Shown here one piece after another: positions 34,403 to 42,648 of a DNA stretch of 64,000 bases (its first letter is position 1; the number at the start of each line of letters is the position of its first letter). The position numbers and the translations under genes were made by a program. The DNA is from Streptomyces sp. NBC_00513 (GTDB lineage: Bacteria > Actinomycetota > Actinomycetes > Streptomycetales > Streptomycetaceae), in assembly GCF_041431415.1 (NCBI RefSeq), contig NZ_CP107845.1, positions 7,502,001-7,566,000 on the forward strand. Direction: 5' to 3'. The notes under the pieces are model-generated. The model made no database searches, was not told the origin of the DNA, and was given only the letters and a program-made list of their open reading frames with translations.

Positions 34403-35772
34403 ACGGGTCTCCGTGGCTCGTTCCGGGCGACCGAGGGGTCGGCCGGTGGGCTGGACGGGGAATGGGGCGCGGCAGCCGTGACGTCCGGGCCCGCCGCGGT
34501 GAAGGCGCGCTCGCGACGCGAGCCGGAGGCGAAGACCACGGCCCAGCTGAGCAGGGCGCCCGCCCGGCTGCGGAATCCGGTGAGGAAGACGATGTGGATG
34601 AACAGCCAGATGAGCCAGCCGATCAGCCCGGAGGCGTGGAAACGGCCCATCTTCACGACGGCCCTGCCCCGCGAGATGTACGCCGCACTGCCGAGGTCCA
34701 GGTACCGGAAGGGGCGGGGCTCACGGGTCCGGCCCTCGACGAAGTGGCGGATCCGGCGGCCCGCGTAGGCACCGCTCTGCATCGCGACCTCGGCGAGGCC
34801 GGGCAGCTTGTCCAGGCTCATCAGGTCGCCGACCACCCGGATCTCCGGATGGCCGGCGATGCTGAGGTCGGGCAGGACACGGATGCGGCCCGCCCGGTCC
34901 TGCTCGGCGCCCGTCGCCCGCGCCAGCGCCGTCGCCAGCGGCGGCGCCTCGACCCCGGCGGTCCAGAGCACCGTGCGCGCCTCCACCCGGTCGCTGCCGC
35001 CGTCCTTGCGGCTCACCGTCAGGCCCCTGTCGTCGACCTGGGTGACGATCGACCGGAGGTGGACCTCGACGCCGAGGTCGTCCAGGGTCCGGGCGGCGCG
35101 GCGGGACAGCACCGGCCCGAAGGCGCCCAGTACTCCGTCCGATCCGTCGAAGAGCAGGACCCGGGCCTGGCCGGGGTCGATGGTGGAGAACTCCCGCTCC
35201 AGCGTGTGGCCGGCGATCTCCCGGATCTGCCCGGCCAACTCGACCCCGGTGGGGCCGCCGCCCACCAGGGCGAAGGTGAGCCACTGCGCGCGCTCCAGCG
35301 GGTCCGTGCTCGCCTCGGCCATCTCGAACGCCTGGTAGATCTTGGTCCGTACGGCCAGCGCGTCCTTCAGGGTCTTCATCCCGGGGGCGAACGGCGCGAA
35401 CTCGTCGTGCCCGAAGTAGGACTGCCGGACCCCGACCCCCACGATCAGATCGTCGTAGGGCAGTTCGAGCACGGCGCCGTCCGGACGGGTCGCTCGGACG
35501 ACCCGGCGGGCCACGTCCACGTCATCGGCCGTCGCCTGGAGACAACGGACCCGGGGATGGCGGCGCAGGACGGCCCGCAACGGTTGGGCGATCTGGCCCT
35601 CGGAGAGGATGCCCGAGGCGCACTGGTACAGGAGCGGCTGGAAGAGGTGGTGGGCGCAGCGGTCGACGAGGGTCACCTCCACGGGGGCGCTGCGCAGGGC
35701 CCGTACGGCGAACAGGCCGGCGAAGCCGCCGCCGAGGATGACCACCCGGCGGTGTGTGACGTGGTCGTCCAC
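34399..35772 (-). CDS. Type II NADH dehydrogenase (NDH-2)
   Basis: A 457-residue FAD enzyme that passes electrons from NADH to quinone without pumping protons. The FAD motif is VVILGGGFAGL (about 9-19) and the NADH motif LVGGGPTGVELAG (about 169-181). The catalytic/quinone region is LFQPLLYQCASGILSEGQIA and the late FAD contact VVGDLMSL. A C-terminal hydrophobic helix (GWLIWLFIHIVFLTGF) anchors it in the membrane. It ends in an ATGA overlap with cydA, so NADH-to-oxygen electron flow is encoded in one unit. Confidence 0.94.
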   Translation of the reverse strand: MDDHVTHRRVVILGGGFAGLFAVRALRSAPVEVTLVDRCAHHLFQPLLYQCASGILSEGQIAQPLRAVLRRHPRVRCLQATADDVDVARRVVRATRPDGAVLELPYDDLIVGVGVRQSYFGHDEFAPFAPGMKTLKDALAVRTKIYQAFEMAEASTDPLERAQWLTFALVGGGPTGVELAGQIREIAGHTLEREFSTIDPGQARVLLFDGSDGVLGAFGPVLSRRAARTLDDLGVEVHLRSIVTQVDDRGLTVSRKDGGSDRVEARTVLWTAGVEAPPLATALARATGAEQDRAGRIRVLPDLSIAGHPEIRVVGDLMSLDKLPGLAEVAMQSGAYAGRRIRHFVEGRTREPRPFRYLDLGSAAYISRGRAVVKMGRFHASGLIGWLIWLFIHIVFLTGFRSRAGALLSWAVVFASGSRRERAFTAAGPDVTAAAPHSPSSPPADPSVARNEPRRPV

Positions 35773-35779
35773 GGTCGGG

Positions 35780-36616
35780 TCAGCCTCCGGTGGCGAAGCC
35801 GGGGAAGAGCGTCATTCCGCCGTCGACGTAGAGGGTGGTGCCGACGACGTAGTCCATCAGATCGGAGGCCAGGACCGTCACGGCGTTGGCGATGTCCTCG
35901 GGGTCGCCCACGCGCCGGTAGGGAACCAGGCGCAGGAGATCCGCCTCGGCCTCGGGCGTGTCCCAGGCGCTGCGGTTGATGGGTGTGCGGATCGCGCCGG
36001 GCGCGACCGCGTTGACCCGGATACCGCTGGGCGCGAGTTCCTGCGCCAACGTCTGCATCAGCATCAGCACGCCACCCTTGGAGGAGGCGTAGTTCACGTG
36101 GCCGGACCACGGGATGATCTGATGCACCGAACTCATGCAGACGATCTTCCCGGCCGAGCGGGAGACCTCCGGTACGACGCCCCGACGGATGAACTCCTTG
36201 GCCGCCTCCCGGGCGCAGAGGAACTGCCCCGTGAGGTTGACGTCCAGTACCTTCTGCCATTGGGCGAGGGTCATCTCGGTGACGGGGGCGTCGCGCTGCA
36301 GCCCCGCATTGGCCACCATGATGTCGATGGTGCCGAACTCCTCGACCATGCGGTCGACCATCGCGACGACCTGGTCCTCCTGGGAGACGTCCGCCTGGTG
36401 CGCGTACGCCCGCACCCCGAACGACTTGATCTCCTCGACCACTTCCTCCGCCGTTTCCGGCCCGAAGACGTAGTTCACGACGACATCGGCGCCCGCCTGG
36501 CCCAGACGGATCGCGGTCGCCTTGCCGATGCCCGAGTTCGCGCCGGTCACCAGGGCCTTCTGCCCTCTGACGATCTGCGGCCCCCGCTCCCGCCCCTTGT
36601 CCACAGCTGAGGTCAC
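35780..36616 (-). CDS. SDR family oxidoreductase (glucose-1-dehydrogenase-like)
   Basis: A 278-residue classical short-chain dehydrogenase: TGANSGIG cofactor loop, NAGLQ, the catalytic Ser in CMSSVHQI and YASSKGG. The C-terminal VGTTLYVDGGMTLFPGF is typical of glucose-1-dehydrogenase-type members. GTG 36616 follows GGGAGAG. The gene ends 7 bp before NDH-2, so it leads the SDR/NDH-2/cydAB transcript and may feed NAD(P)H to it; the substrate is unknown. Confidence 0.92.
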   Translation of the reverse strand: MTSAVDKGRERGPQIVRGQKALVTGANSGIGKATAIRLGQAGADVVVNYVFGPETAEEVVEEIKSFGVRAYAHQADVSQEDQVVAMVDRMVEEFGTIDIMVANAGLQRDAPVTEMTLAQWQKVLDVNLTGQFLCAREAAKEFIRRGVVPEVSRSAGKIVCMSSVHQIIPWSGHVNYASSKGGVLMLMQTLAQELAPSGIRVNAVAPGAIRTPINRSAWDTPEAEADLLRLVPYRRVGDPEDIANAVTVLASDLMDYVVGTTLYVDGGMTLFPGFATGG

Positions 36617-37130
36617 TGATCTCTCCCGTCCTTGGCCGCACACAGGTACCGGCCCACCCTTCTCGGCGGCTCCCGCGCGATCGGGAGCGGCTCGCCCCCC
36701 TCGGCCGTTCGGGGGGCGATCTCCCCTCGAACGGTGCAACCAGAGCCCTGGCCCGGCGGTCGCGTGCGGACCGGCACGGCGCGCACGCCTTCACAAGCGA
36801 CGGGTGGACGAGCGCGGACGGCGTTGGACACTCCCCGCCCCGGTCAGGCCTGGAATGTGGACACGGCCCGGCCCGAGTCTGTGCCCCATGAACGTTCCAC
36901 GCACACAGCGGAAGGGACGGCCCCCGCCCGCCGACGCTCTCGGCCGGGAACGGCTCCTCCGCTCGTCCGGGACCCCGCGGCCCGGTGCCGGCCGGGGCCC
37001 GCCGCCCTCACCGGCAGCGCCGTCCGGCCCCGACACACCTTCCCGACCGCCCACCGCGGTCGGTTCGTGGCGGGCCACCACCGGCCGCGCCCCACACCCA
37101 GACCCCACCCACGTCCCAAGGAGCACCACC
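36617..37130. other. Divergent intergenic region, no gene found
   Basis: 514 bp between the SDR operon and the secreted SnoaL-like gene. Long open frames exist on both strands, but they have no recognisable domains, no ribosome sites and arginine/proline-rich compositions typical of GC-driven frames. It presumably carries both promoters. AAGGAG at 37118-37123 belongs to the gene at 37131. Confidence 0.5.
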
Positions 37131-37652
37131 ATGACCTCGACCACCCGCCCGTCCCGCGCCACGACCGTGCTGGTCGCCGCCGCGGCCCTCTGCGCCACGA
37201 CCGCCACCACCGCCCACGCCGCCCACCCCGCAGGTGCCGACCGGCGGCCGCCGAGGATCGTCACGGAGTGGGCCCGCGCCTGGAACGGCACCGACCCGCA
37301 GGCGCTCGGCGCCCTGTTCACCGGCGACGGCACCTACACGGACCTGGCGGTGGGCGTCACCTTCCGCGGCCGTCAGGAGATCGCCGGGTGGAAGGCCCGT
37401 GCCGACAGCCTCATCGACAACGTCCACGTCACCGTGCGCGCCACCCGTCGCGAGGGCGACCGCGTCACCGTCGACGCCGTCTACTCCGGCCACCTCAAGG
37501 GCGCACCCAAGCCCTTCGCGGTGCCGATGACCACCCTCCTCGACCTCGACGGGAACCGCTGCCGGATCACCTCCGACGAGGACCACTACAGCCTCGGTAC
37601 CGTCCTCGCCCAGTCCGGCCTGCCCGCGGACTGGACCCCGCCCGGCAACTGA
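37131..37652 (+). CDS. Secreted SnoaL-like / NTF2-fold protein
   Basis: A 173-residue protein. The signal peptide is residues 1-30 (TTRPSRATT, hydrophobic core, AHA). The domain (VTEWARAWNGTDPQALGALF, TGDGTYTDLAVGVTFRGRQE) is the NTF2-like cone fold used by polyketide cyclases, isomerases and many proteins of unknown role. The ATG start has AAGGAG at good spacing. The export signal makes a biosynthetic cyclase unlikely. A single gene. Confidence 0.85.
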   Translation: MTSTTRPSRATTVLVAAAALCATTATTAHAAHPAGADRRPPRIVTEWARAWNGTDPQALGALFTGDGTYTDLAVGVTFRGRQEIAGWKARADSLIDNVHVTVRATRREGDRVTVDAVYSGHLKGAPKPFAVPMTTLLDLDGNRCRITSDEDHYSLGTVLAQSGLPADWTPPGN

Positions 37653-37817
37653 CCGGCCGCGGAGGCCCGTTGTCCGGTGGCTCTTGGGTGGCTCTTGGTA
37701 CCCGGTGTGTCCTCTCCGCTCCCTGGAGGGGGCACACCCCCACGGACGGGGGCGGCCATCCAGCGCACCCTCAAGGCGGTATGGCCTGCCGGGCGGCTTC
37801 TGTTCCGCGGATCGAGC

Positions 37818-38360
37818 TCAGGTGTTGAGATGCCAGATGGCCGCATTGAGGGCGGTCGCGAACGCCACCCACAGGAGGTAGGGGGTCAGCAGGAGCGCCG
37901 CCGCGCGGCTCAGCCGCCGGAAGAGGACCAGGGTGATCGTGAGAGCGGCCAACAGCAGGCCGATGTCCAGCAGGGCGAGTCCGTACTCGCGCGCGCCGAA
38001 GAACAGGGGTGTCCAGGCCAGGTTGAGGAGCAACTGCGCGGACCACCATACGAGGGCGGTCCTCGCGCGGGAGCGGTCCGGATGGCGCCACACCAGCCAG
38101 GCCGCCAGCGCGATCGCGGTGTACAGGACGCTCCAGACGGGACCGAAAAGCCAGGCGGGTGGCGCCCAGTCCGGTCGTTCCAGTGATCCGTACACCTCGC
38201 CCGCGTCGGCGGACGCGAGCGCGCCCAGAGCCGCGACGCAGTAGGTCACGGCGAGGAACGCGGCGAGGGCCGCCCAGGCCCCGACCCCTCGCCGTCGTGT
38301 CGGTGTCGGTGTCGCGGATGCTGCCACGGCGGACTCCCGGTGGTTTCGACGGACTGCCAC
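37818..38360 (-). CDS. TspO/MBR family tryptophan-rich sensory protein
   Basis: A 180-residue membrane protein with five helices. Family motifs are SLERPDWAPPAWLFGPVWSV (about 60-80), ALVWWSAQLLLNLAWTPLFF and LTPYLLWVAFATALN. TspO proteins bind porphyrins and cholesterol-like ligands and act in oxidative and light stress. GTG 38360 is chosen because GAGGAGGT stands six bases upstream; GTG 38366 would overlap that site. The N-terminal 25 residues are an unusually basic extension. Confidence 0.92.
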   Translation of the reverse strand: MAVRRNHRESAVAASATPTPTRRRGVGAWAALAAFLAVTYCVAALGALASADAGEVYGSLERPDWAPPAWLFGPVWSVLYTAIALAAWLVWRHPDRSRARTALVWWSAQLLLNLAWTPLFFGAREYGLALLDIGLLLAALTITLVLFRRLSRAAALLLTPYLLWVAFATALNAAIWHLNT

Positions 38361-38635
38361 GTGCACACCTCCTCTTCCGTCCCGGCACGGCTACCGGATT
38401 CGCCTGAGCGCGAGTCGCGCGCCCGGGGCGCCCCGCACCCCTTCCGGGAAGGGGGGCGCGATACCCGGCATCGGGCAGCGGCCCCTGCGTCGGATCGATT
38501 TCCTCATGCTCAAGCATGGGAAAATCTGCATGGGCGAGAGTAGGCATACGGCCCCGATTCGCCCGCCGGAACGTGCCGGACGCCCCGAATCCCGAGCCTG
38601 CCGCTCGGCGCATCGCGGCCGAGGGGAGAGCCGAC

Positions 38636-38947
38636 TCAATCGCGAGCCGGGTCGAGGAGGGTGTGGGTACCGGTGATCTGGAAGAGCCTGGCGACCTGGG
38701 GGCGGCAGGGGCCGACGACGATGAGGCGTTGTCGGCGGTACGCCTGTACCAGGGTGTTCAGCAGGGCGGAATCGGCGAAGGACACCGCGGCCAGGTCGAC
38801 GACCGTCTTGTGGATCCCGTCGTGCTCGGCCTCCCTCAGGGCCTCCCGCAGGGGTCCCGTGGTGGCGGAGTCCAATTCGCCCGAGCACACGATCACGCGA
38901 GTGCCGTCAAGGTCGGGCAGCGTACGCACCCACGTCGCCTCTCCCAC
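38636..38947 (-). CDS. STAS-domain anti-sigma factor antagonist
   Basis: A 103-residue RsbV/SpoIIAA-like protein. Core: DGTRVIVCSGELDSATTGPL, then TVVDLAAVSFADSALLNTL with the phosphorylatable Ser after Asp (about residues 57-60). Unphosphorylated it frees a sigma factor from an RsbW-like kinase; phosphatases of the SpoIIE type reactivate it. GTG 38947 follows AGGAGGAG. The RsbW-like gene upstream (39210-39623) and the sigma factor at 40841 are plausible partners. Confidence 0.92.
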   Translation of the reverse strand: MGEATWVRTLPDLDGTRVIVCSGELDSATTGPLREALREAEHDGIHKTVVDLAAVSFADSALLNTLVQAYRRQRLIVVGPCRPQVARLFQITGTHTLLDPARD

Positions 38948-39209
38948 AGCTCCTCCTCGATTCTCGTACGGCCATCGTGAACCTCGACTCGGCTGCCTGG
39001 GCAGCCTCCGGCCCGGGCGGGCACTACACAAAAGGGTACCTTCACCCGAGGGAAAAGCTAACCTGGCGAAAGGAGAAAAGATGTGGGTGCGCAGCAACGA
39101 TTAATGGCCTGGTCGGGTTGGCTGTGCGAGGCCTTCGGGGCGACCCGTCGTCCGGGGCGGGAGCGCCGGCCGCCAGGCCGCAGGCGTACCGCCGGCGAAG
39201 CGGGGAGGC

Positions 39210-39623
39210 TCAGCGGGCGAGAGCGGCAATGATCGCTTTCCCCCCGCCGGGGCGCGCCGGGACGATGGTCAGGCTCTGGGCGAGACGCTCGATCATGGGC
39301 CAGCCGAAGCCGCCGGCAAGGCCCGTCCAGTCGGGGGCGCGGCCCCGGGGGTGGGCGGGGTTGGGATCCTCGACGGTCACCTGGATGCGGAGGTGGTCGG
39401 CGCGCAGCTTCAGCGAAGTCACCGCGCCGGCGTGCCGAAGCGCGTTCGTGACCAGCTCGGAGACGAGAAGGAGTACGTTCTGGGCGGTGCTCTCGGCCGT
39501 CGGCGGGTCGAGAGAGGTGAGGAACTCCGATGCGGCATCACGCGCCTGGTCGGGACGGAGAGGCCGGCCGGTGTACTGCGCCGAACTGCCGGTACGGCTC
39601 TCGGACGTGATCGGACTCTGCAT
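39210..39623 (-). CDS. RsbW-like anti-sigma/ATP-binding protein
   Basis: A 137-residue GHKL-fold ATPase. The N-box ELVTNALRHAG lies at about residues 56-66, and the G-boxes in GLAGGFGWPMIERLA and RPGGGKAI. Streptomyces encode dozens of these single-domain kinases, which bind sigma factors or STAS proteins. It is on the same strand as the STAS gene, 262 bp apart, and just upstream of the small-gene/sigma cluster on the other strand. Partner choice is inference. Confidence 0.92.
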   Translation of the reverse strand: MQSPITSESRTGSSAQYTGRPLRPDQARDAASEFLTSLDPPTAESTAQNVLLLVSELVTNALRHAGAVTSLKLRADHLRIQVTVEDPNPAHPRGRAPDWTGLAGGFGWPMIERLAQSLTIVPARPGGGKAIIAALAR

Positions 39624-39910
39624 GGCACTCTCCGTTCCGCGAGGACCTCTGTGCGGTCGCCGCTCTCCGCGCCTACCCCGCCGGAGCGTGGCTATCGGAT
39701 GTCCTCCGTGAGACGACCATGACGGTGAAGTCCCGAACTCTCCAAGTGCCGGCGTGCGAGCTCGTCCACGGGGATCGCACCCACCGCGCCTGTCCCGGGT
39801 CGCACCACGCGGCCCATCCGGTTGCCCGCCTGCGGTGATAAGAAACAGGTAAATCCGGGGCGCATGGCTTGGGGGTGTGGGGGCATTCGACCGTTCGGAG
39901 GTTGATAATC

Positions 39911-40072
39911 ATGGTTCCCCTGCTTCTTGTTCTTCTGCTCGCTTTGATTCTTTTCGGTGCCGGTTTCGCGGTGAAGATCCTTTGGTGGGTCGCCATCGCG
40001 GTGTTGGTGCTGTGGCTCGTCGGGTTCGTGGCCCGTCCGAAGGGTGGGAGTGGCCGCTGGTACCGCTGGTAG
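39911..40072 (+). CDS. Small hydrophobic membrane protein
   Basis: A 53-residue protein that is almost wholly two transmembrane helices (MVPLLLVLLLALILFGAGFA and an ILWWVAIAVLVLWLVGF stretch) ending in a basic aromatic tail (GGSGRWYRW). It is a conserved Streptomyces family usually annotated only as hydrophobic protein. A GGAGG site precedes ATG 39911. It lies in the stress-gene cluster, so a membrane-stress role is possible but unproven. Confidence 0.8.
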   Translation: MVPLLLVLLLALILFGAGFAVKILWWVAIAVLVLWLVGFVARPKGGSGRWYRW

Positions 40073-40327
40073 ACGGGTGTTCCGTCTGTGGTGAACGCGT
40101 GGTGGGGTCCGTCCTTCCGGGGGCGGGCCCCACCGTCGTGTTGAGGGGGCGCTTTGTCGCTCGCGGGTGTGTGGGCTGCTCTTTCGGGTCAATCGAGAAA
40201 AGAGTGTTTCGGGTGTGTGGGTGCGGTGGTCGGGGGCAGGCGGCGTGGTGGCGGAAGGCGCCTTGCCGGTGGTGAATGTGCCGGGAGAAAGCCTCCGTTG
40301 ATTTCGAGTGGTGAGGGAGTTCTTCGT

Positions 40328-40681
40328 ATGACTGAGAATGTGTGGGGTTACCGCGAGACGTCCGGTCGTCTGGCCGGTGCGGATCTGACGGGCTACAAGG
40401 TCGAGGCGACGGACGGCTCCATCGGCAAGGTCGACAAGCATTCCGACGAGGTCGGGTCGGCGTACATCGTGGTGGACACCGGTCCGTGGATCTTCGGCAA
40501 GGAAGTGCTGCTGCCGGCCGGGACGGTCGTTCGGATCGACGCGGACGACGAGAGGATCCATGTCGACCGTACGAAGGAGCAGATCAAGAACGCTCCGGAG
40601 TTCGACAAGGACAAGCACCTCGGCAACGCGGACTACCACCGTCAGGTGGGCGGCTACTACGACGGGCCGCACCGCGTCTGA
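40328..40681 (+). CDS. PRC-barrel domain protein
   Basis: A 117-residue protein with one PRC-barrel (LTGYKVEATDGSIGKVDKHS, AYIVVDTGPWIFGKEVLLPA, about residues 18-75) and a charged tail (IKNAPEFDKDKHLG). Stand-alone PRC-barrel proteins are a common part of actinobacterial general-stress regulons, but their biochemical role is unclear. ATG 40328 follows GTGAGGGAG. It lies 159 bp upstream of the sigma factor gene. Confidence 0.88.
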   Translation: MTENVWGYRETSGRLAGADLTGYKVEATDGSIGKVDKHSDEVGSAYIVVDTGPWIFGKEVLLPAGTVVRIDADDERIHVDRTKEQIKNAPEFDKDKHLGNADYHRQVGGYYDGPHRV

Positions 40682-40840
40682 CCGACGCGCGCACACCCCG
40701 GGGCGGGGGCGGCAGCCGGACGGCTGCCGCCCCCGCCCCGCGTCATGACGTCCTGCTGCCCGGTGTAACCGGGAACAGCGCGGGCACGCGGCTCCAGGAA
40801 CCCGGCTCCAGGCAACCATTCGTTCGGGAGGACAGCTCTC

Positions 40841-41752
40841 ATGCCTCACCCCCCGGCCGTCGACTCTCGGCGCGAGACGGCCAGGGAGGCCCCGGATCGG
40901 CGCGCGTGCCAGGTCATCCGGTCGGAAGGGAGCCTGCCCCGGATCGACGAGCCCCTCCAGGTGGCGCCCGCCGACGCGCGTGAGCTGTCACGTCTGTTCC
41001 TGATCCGGCTGAGGTCGTCGGAGGAGGGAACACACGAGTACCACTACGCCCGCAACACCCTCATCCAGATGAATGTCTCGCTGGTCCGCTACGCGGCAGG
41101 GCCCTTTCGCGCCCAGGCCAACGGATGCGTCGAGATCGAGGATCTCATCCAGGTCGGCACCATCGGCCTCATCAAGGCCGTCGACCGCTTCGACCCGGGC
41201 CGGCACGTGGAGTTCTCCACCCTCGCCCTGCCCTTCATCACGGGCGAGATCAAACGGTACTTCCGTGACACGACCTGGGCCGTACACGTCCCGCGCCGCC
41301 TCCGGGAACTGCGCGCCGAACTCGCCAGGTGCCAGGAGGCCCTGACCGACGCCCTGGGCAGGGCGCCGGCGGTGAGGGAAGTCGCCGAGTACCTCGGGCT
41401 TCCCGAAAGGGAAGTCATCGAGGGGCTGGTGGCGGCCAACGCGTACAACAGCGCTTCCCTCGACGCCGCCGGCACCGCAGAGGAGCGGTCCGCCGCGGGC
41501 ACCGACAGCCGGGCGCCTGCCGACACGGTCGGCGACATCGATCCCGCCATGGACCGTTTCGAGGACTTCCACACCCTCGCCCCACTCCTGCGGACGCTCC
41601 GCGAACGCGACCGACGGATCCTGCGGATGCGCTTCGCCGAGGAGCTGACACAGGCCGAGATCGGCGCCGAACTCGGCATTTCCCAGATGCAGGTATCGCG
41701 CCTCCTCTCCCGGACCCTGGCCCGCCTGCGCAGCGGCATGCTCGCCGACTGA
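40841..41752 (+). CDS. SigB/SigF/SigG-type RNA polymerase sigma factor
   Basis: A 303-residue group-3 sigma factor for stress or sporulation. Region 2 reads IEDLIQVGTIGLIKAVDRFD, ALPFITGEIKRYFRDTTWAV and HVPRRLREL. Region 3 is GRAPAVREVAEYLGL. Region 4 is RDRRILRMRFAEELTQAEIG with LGISQMQVSRLLSRTLARL. It has a 55-residue acidic/basic N-terminal extension. ATG 40841 follows GGGAGGAC. STAS, RsbW-like and SpoIIE-like genes nearby form a complete set for partner-switching control. Confidence 0.95.
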   Translation: MPHPPAVDSRRETAREAPDRRACQVIRSEGSLPRIDEPLQVAPADARELSRLFLIRLRSSEEGTHEYHYARNTLIQMNVSLVRYAAGPFRAQANGCVEIEDLIQVGTIGLIKAVDRFDPGRHVEFSTLALPFITGEIKRYFRDTTWAVHVPRRLRELRAELARCQEALTDALGRAPAVREVAEYLGLPEREVIEGLVAANAYNSASLDAAGTAEERSAAGTDSRAPADTVGDIDPAMDRFEDFHTLAPLLRTLRERDRRILRMRFAEELTQAEIGAELGISQMQVSRLLSRTLARLRSGMLAD

Positions 41753-41779
41753 GAACGCGGGCGTGCGGGGGCTCGGCCG

Positions 41780-42169
41780 TCAACGCCTTTCGGAACGGTG
41801 TGGCAGGCGTGCCGCGCGCGTGGCGGTTCCGGCCGCGGCCACCAGCGTCGCGGAGGCGAGGACGGCGAGGACGGGGTTCACGTATCCGGGGACGAGATCG
41901 ACGTCCGCGTTGCAGGTCTTCGACAGCGGGAGCAGCGTTTCGACGTGATGGTCGGGGTCGAAGCGCGTGTGCAGGGTGAGTTCGCACATCTCACCCATGT
42001 CCAGGACCAGCAGGTGCGTCAGGCCCACGAGGTACTGAATGCCGGTCAACACGGCCAGAAGCAGGGTCCAGAGCATCCAGCGGTCACCGCGGGCCGCGCG
42101 TCTGACGGCCGCCACGAGGCACCAGATGATCGCCACGAAGGCGCCCGCCCACAGGAGTTCGCTCAGCAT
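41780..42169 (-). CDS. Putative membrane protein, unknown function
   Basis: A 129-residue protein with three hydrophobic segments: LLWAGAFVAIIWCLVAAV (7-24), WMLWTLLLAVLTGIQYLVGL (31-50) and VNPVLAVLASATLVAAAG near the C-terminus. A loop of about 40 residues between the second and third contains two cysteines (MCELTL, KTCNAD) that could be extracellular and disulfide-bonded. I recognise no family. It is convergent with the sigma factor gene, 27 bp apart. Confidence 0.65.
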   Translation of the reverse strand: MLSELLWAGAFVAIIWCLVAAVRRAARGDRWMLWTLLLAVLTGIQYLVGLTHLLVLDMGEMCELTLHTRFDPDHHVETLLPLSKTCNADVDLVPGYVNPVLAVLASATLVAAAGTATRAARLPHRSERR

Positions 42170-42648
42170 GCCGGAATCGTATGCCGACCGAGCGAGCCCC
42201 CTTCGGGCGCTCCGACAGCGGCCCTGTCCGATGACGCGAGCCCGTGCGCTCGGCTCGTGCGTCGTCCGGTCGGGTTCCGGACACCGGCTCACGCAGCCCC
42301 GGCCATCCGACCCGCCCATTGGACACGGCCCGCACGGTTTCCGGCCAAGTCGCCTCCGGGTGCATCCCGCGCCGCCTGCGCCTTCACTGTTCTCGATTCC
42401 CTGAAAGTGGCGGAAACCAGATGGGCTTCCCATCCGACTACCGGGGAGAGGCAGCCGGACCCGGCGTCCGGCGCCTCGTCATCCGGACAGGAACGACGGC
42501 GGGGACACGAGGTGATGGGCATGCGCGGCGGTCGGCGCGACCGGGGGCGAACACGGTTCGCCCGATCCGTCCGGAACCCTCGCGGCTCCCGCCTCGCCGC
42601 CGATCCCGTCACCCTTTCAGGCACCGCCGCACCCATGGGGGAACGCAC
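42170..42648. other. Intergenic region, no gene found
   Basis: 479 bp upstream of both the small membrane gene and the PepSY gene. Open frames here lack recognisable domains. Promoters must be present, but no clear -35/-10 pair or dyad stood out. Confidence 0.4.

Noticed and set aside
30059..34768. Several long plus-strand frames opposite the antiporter, cydB, cydA and NDH-2 genes
   Set aside because: They mirror GC-rich codons of well-supported genes and are extremely charged, without any domain.
39000..39070. SigB-type promoter (GGGTAC near 39036, GGTT...GGGTGA on the minus strand)
   Set aside because: The spacing between the two boxes does not fit the known 14-16 bp requirement.
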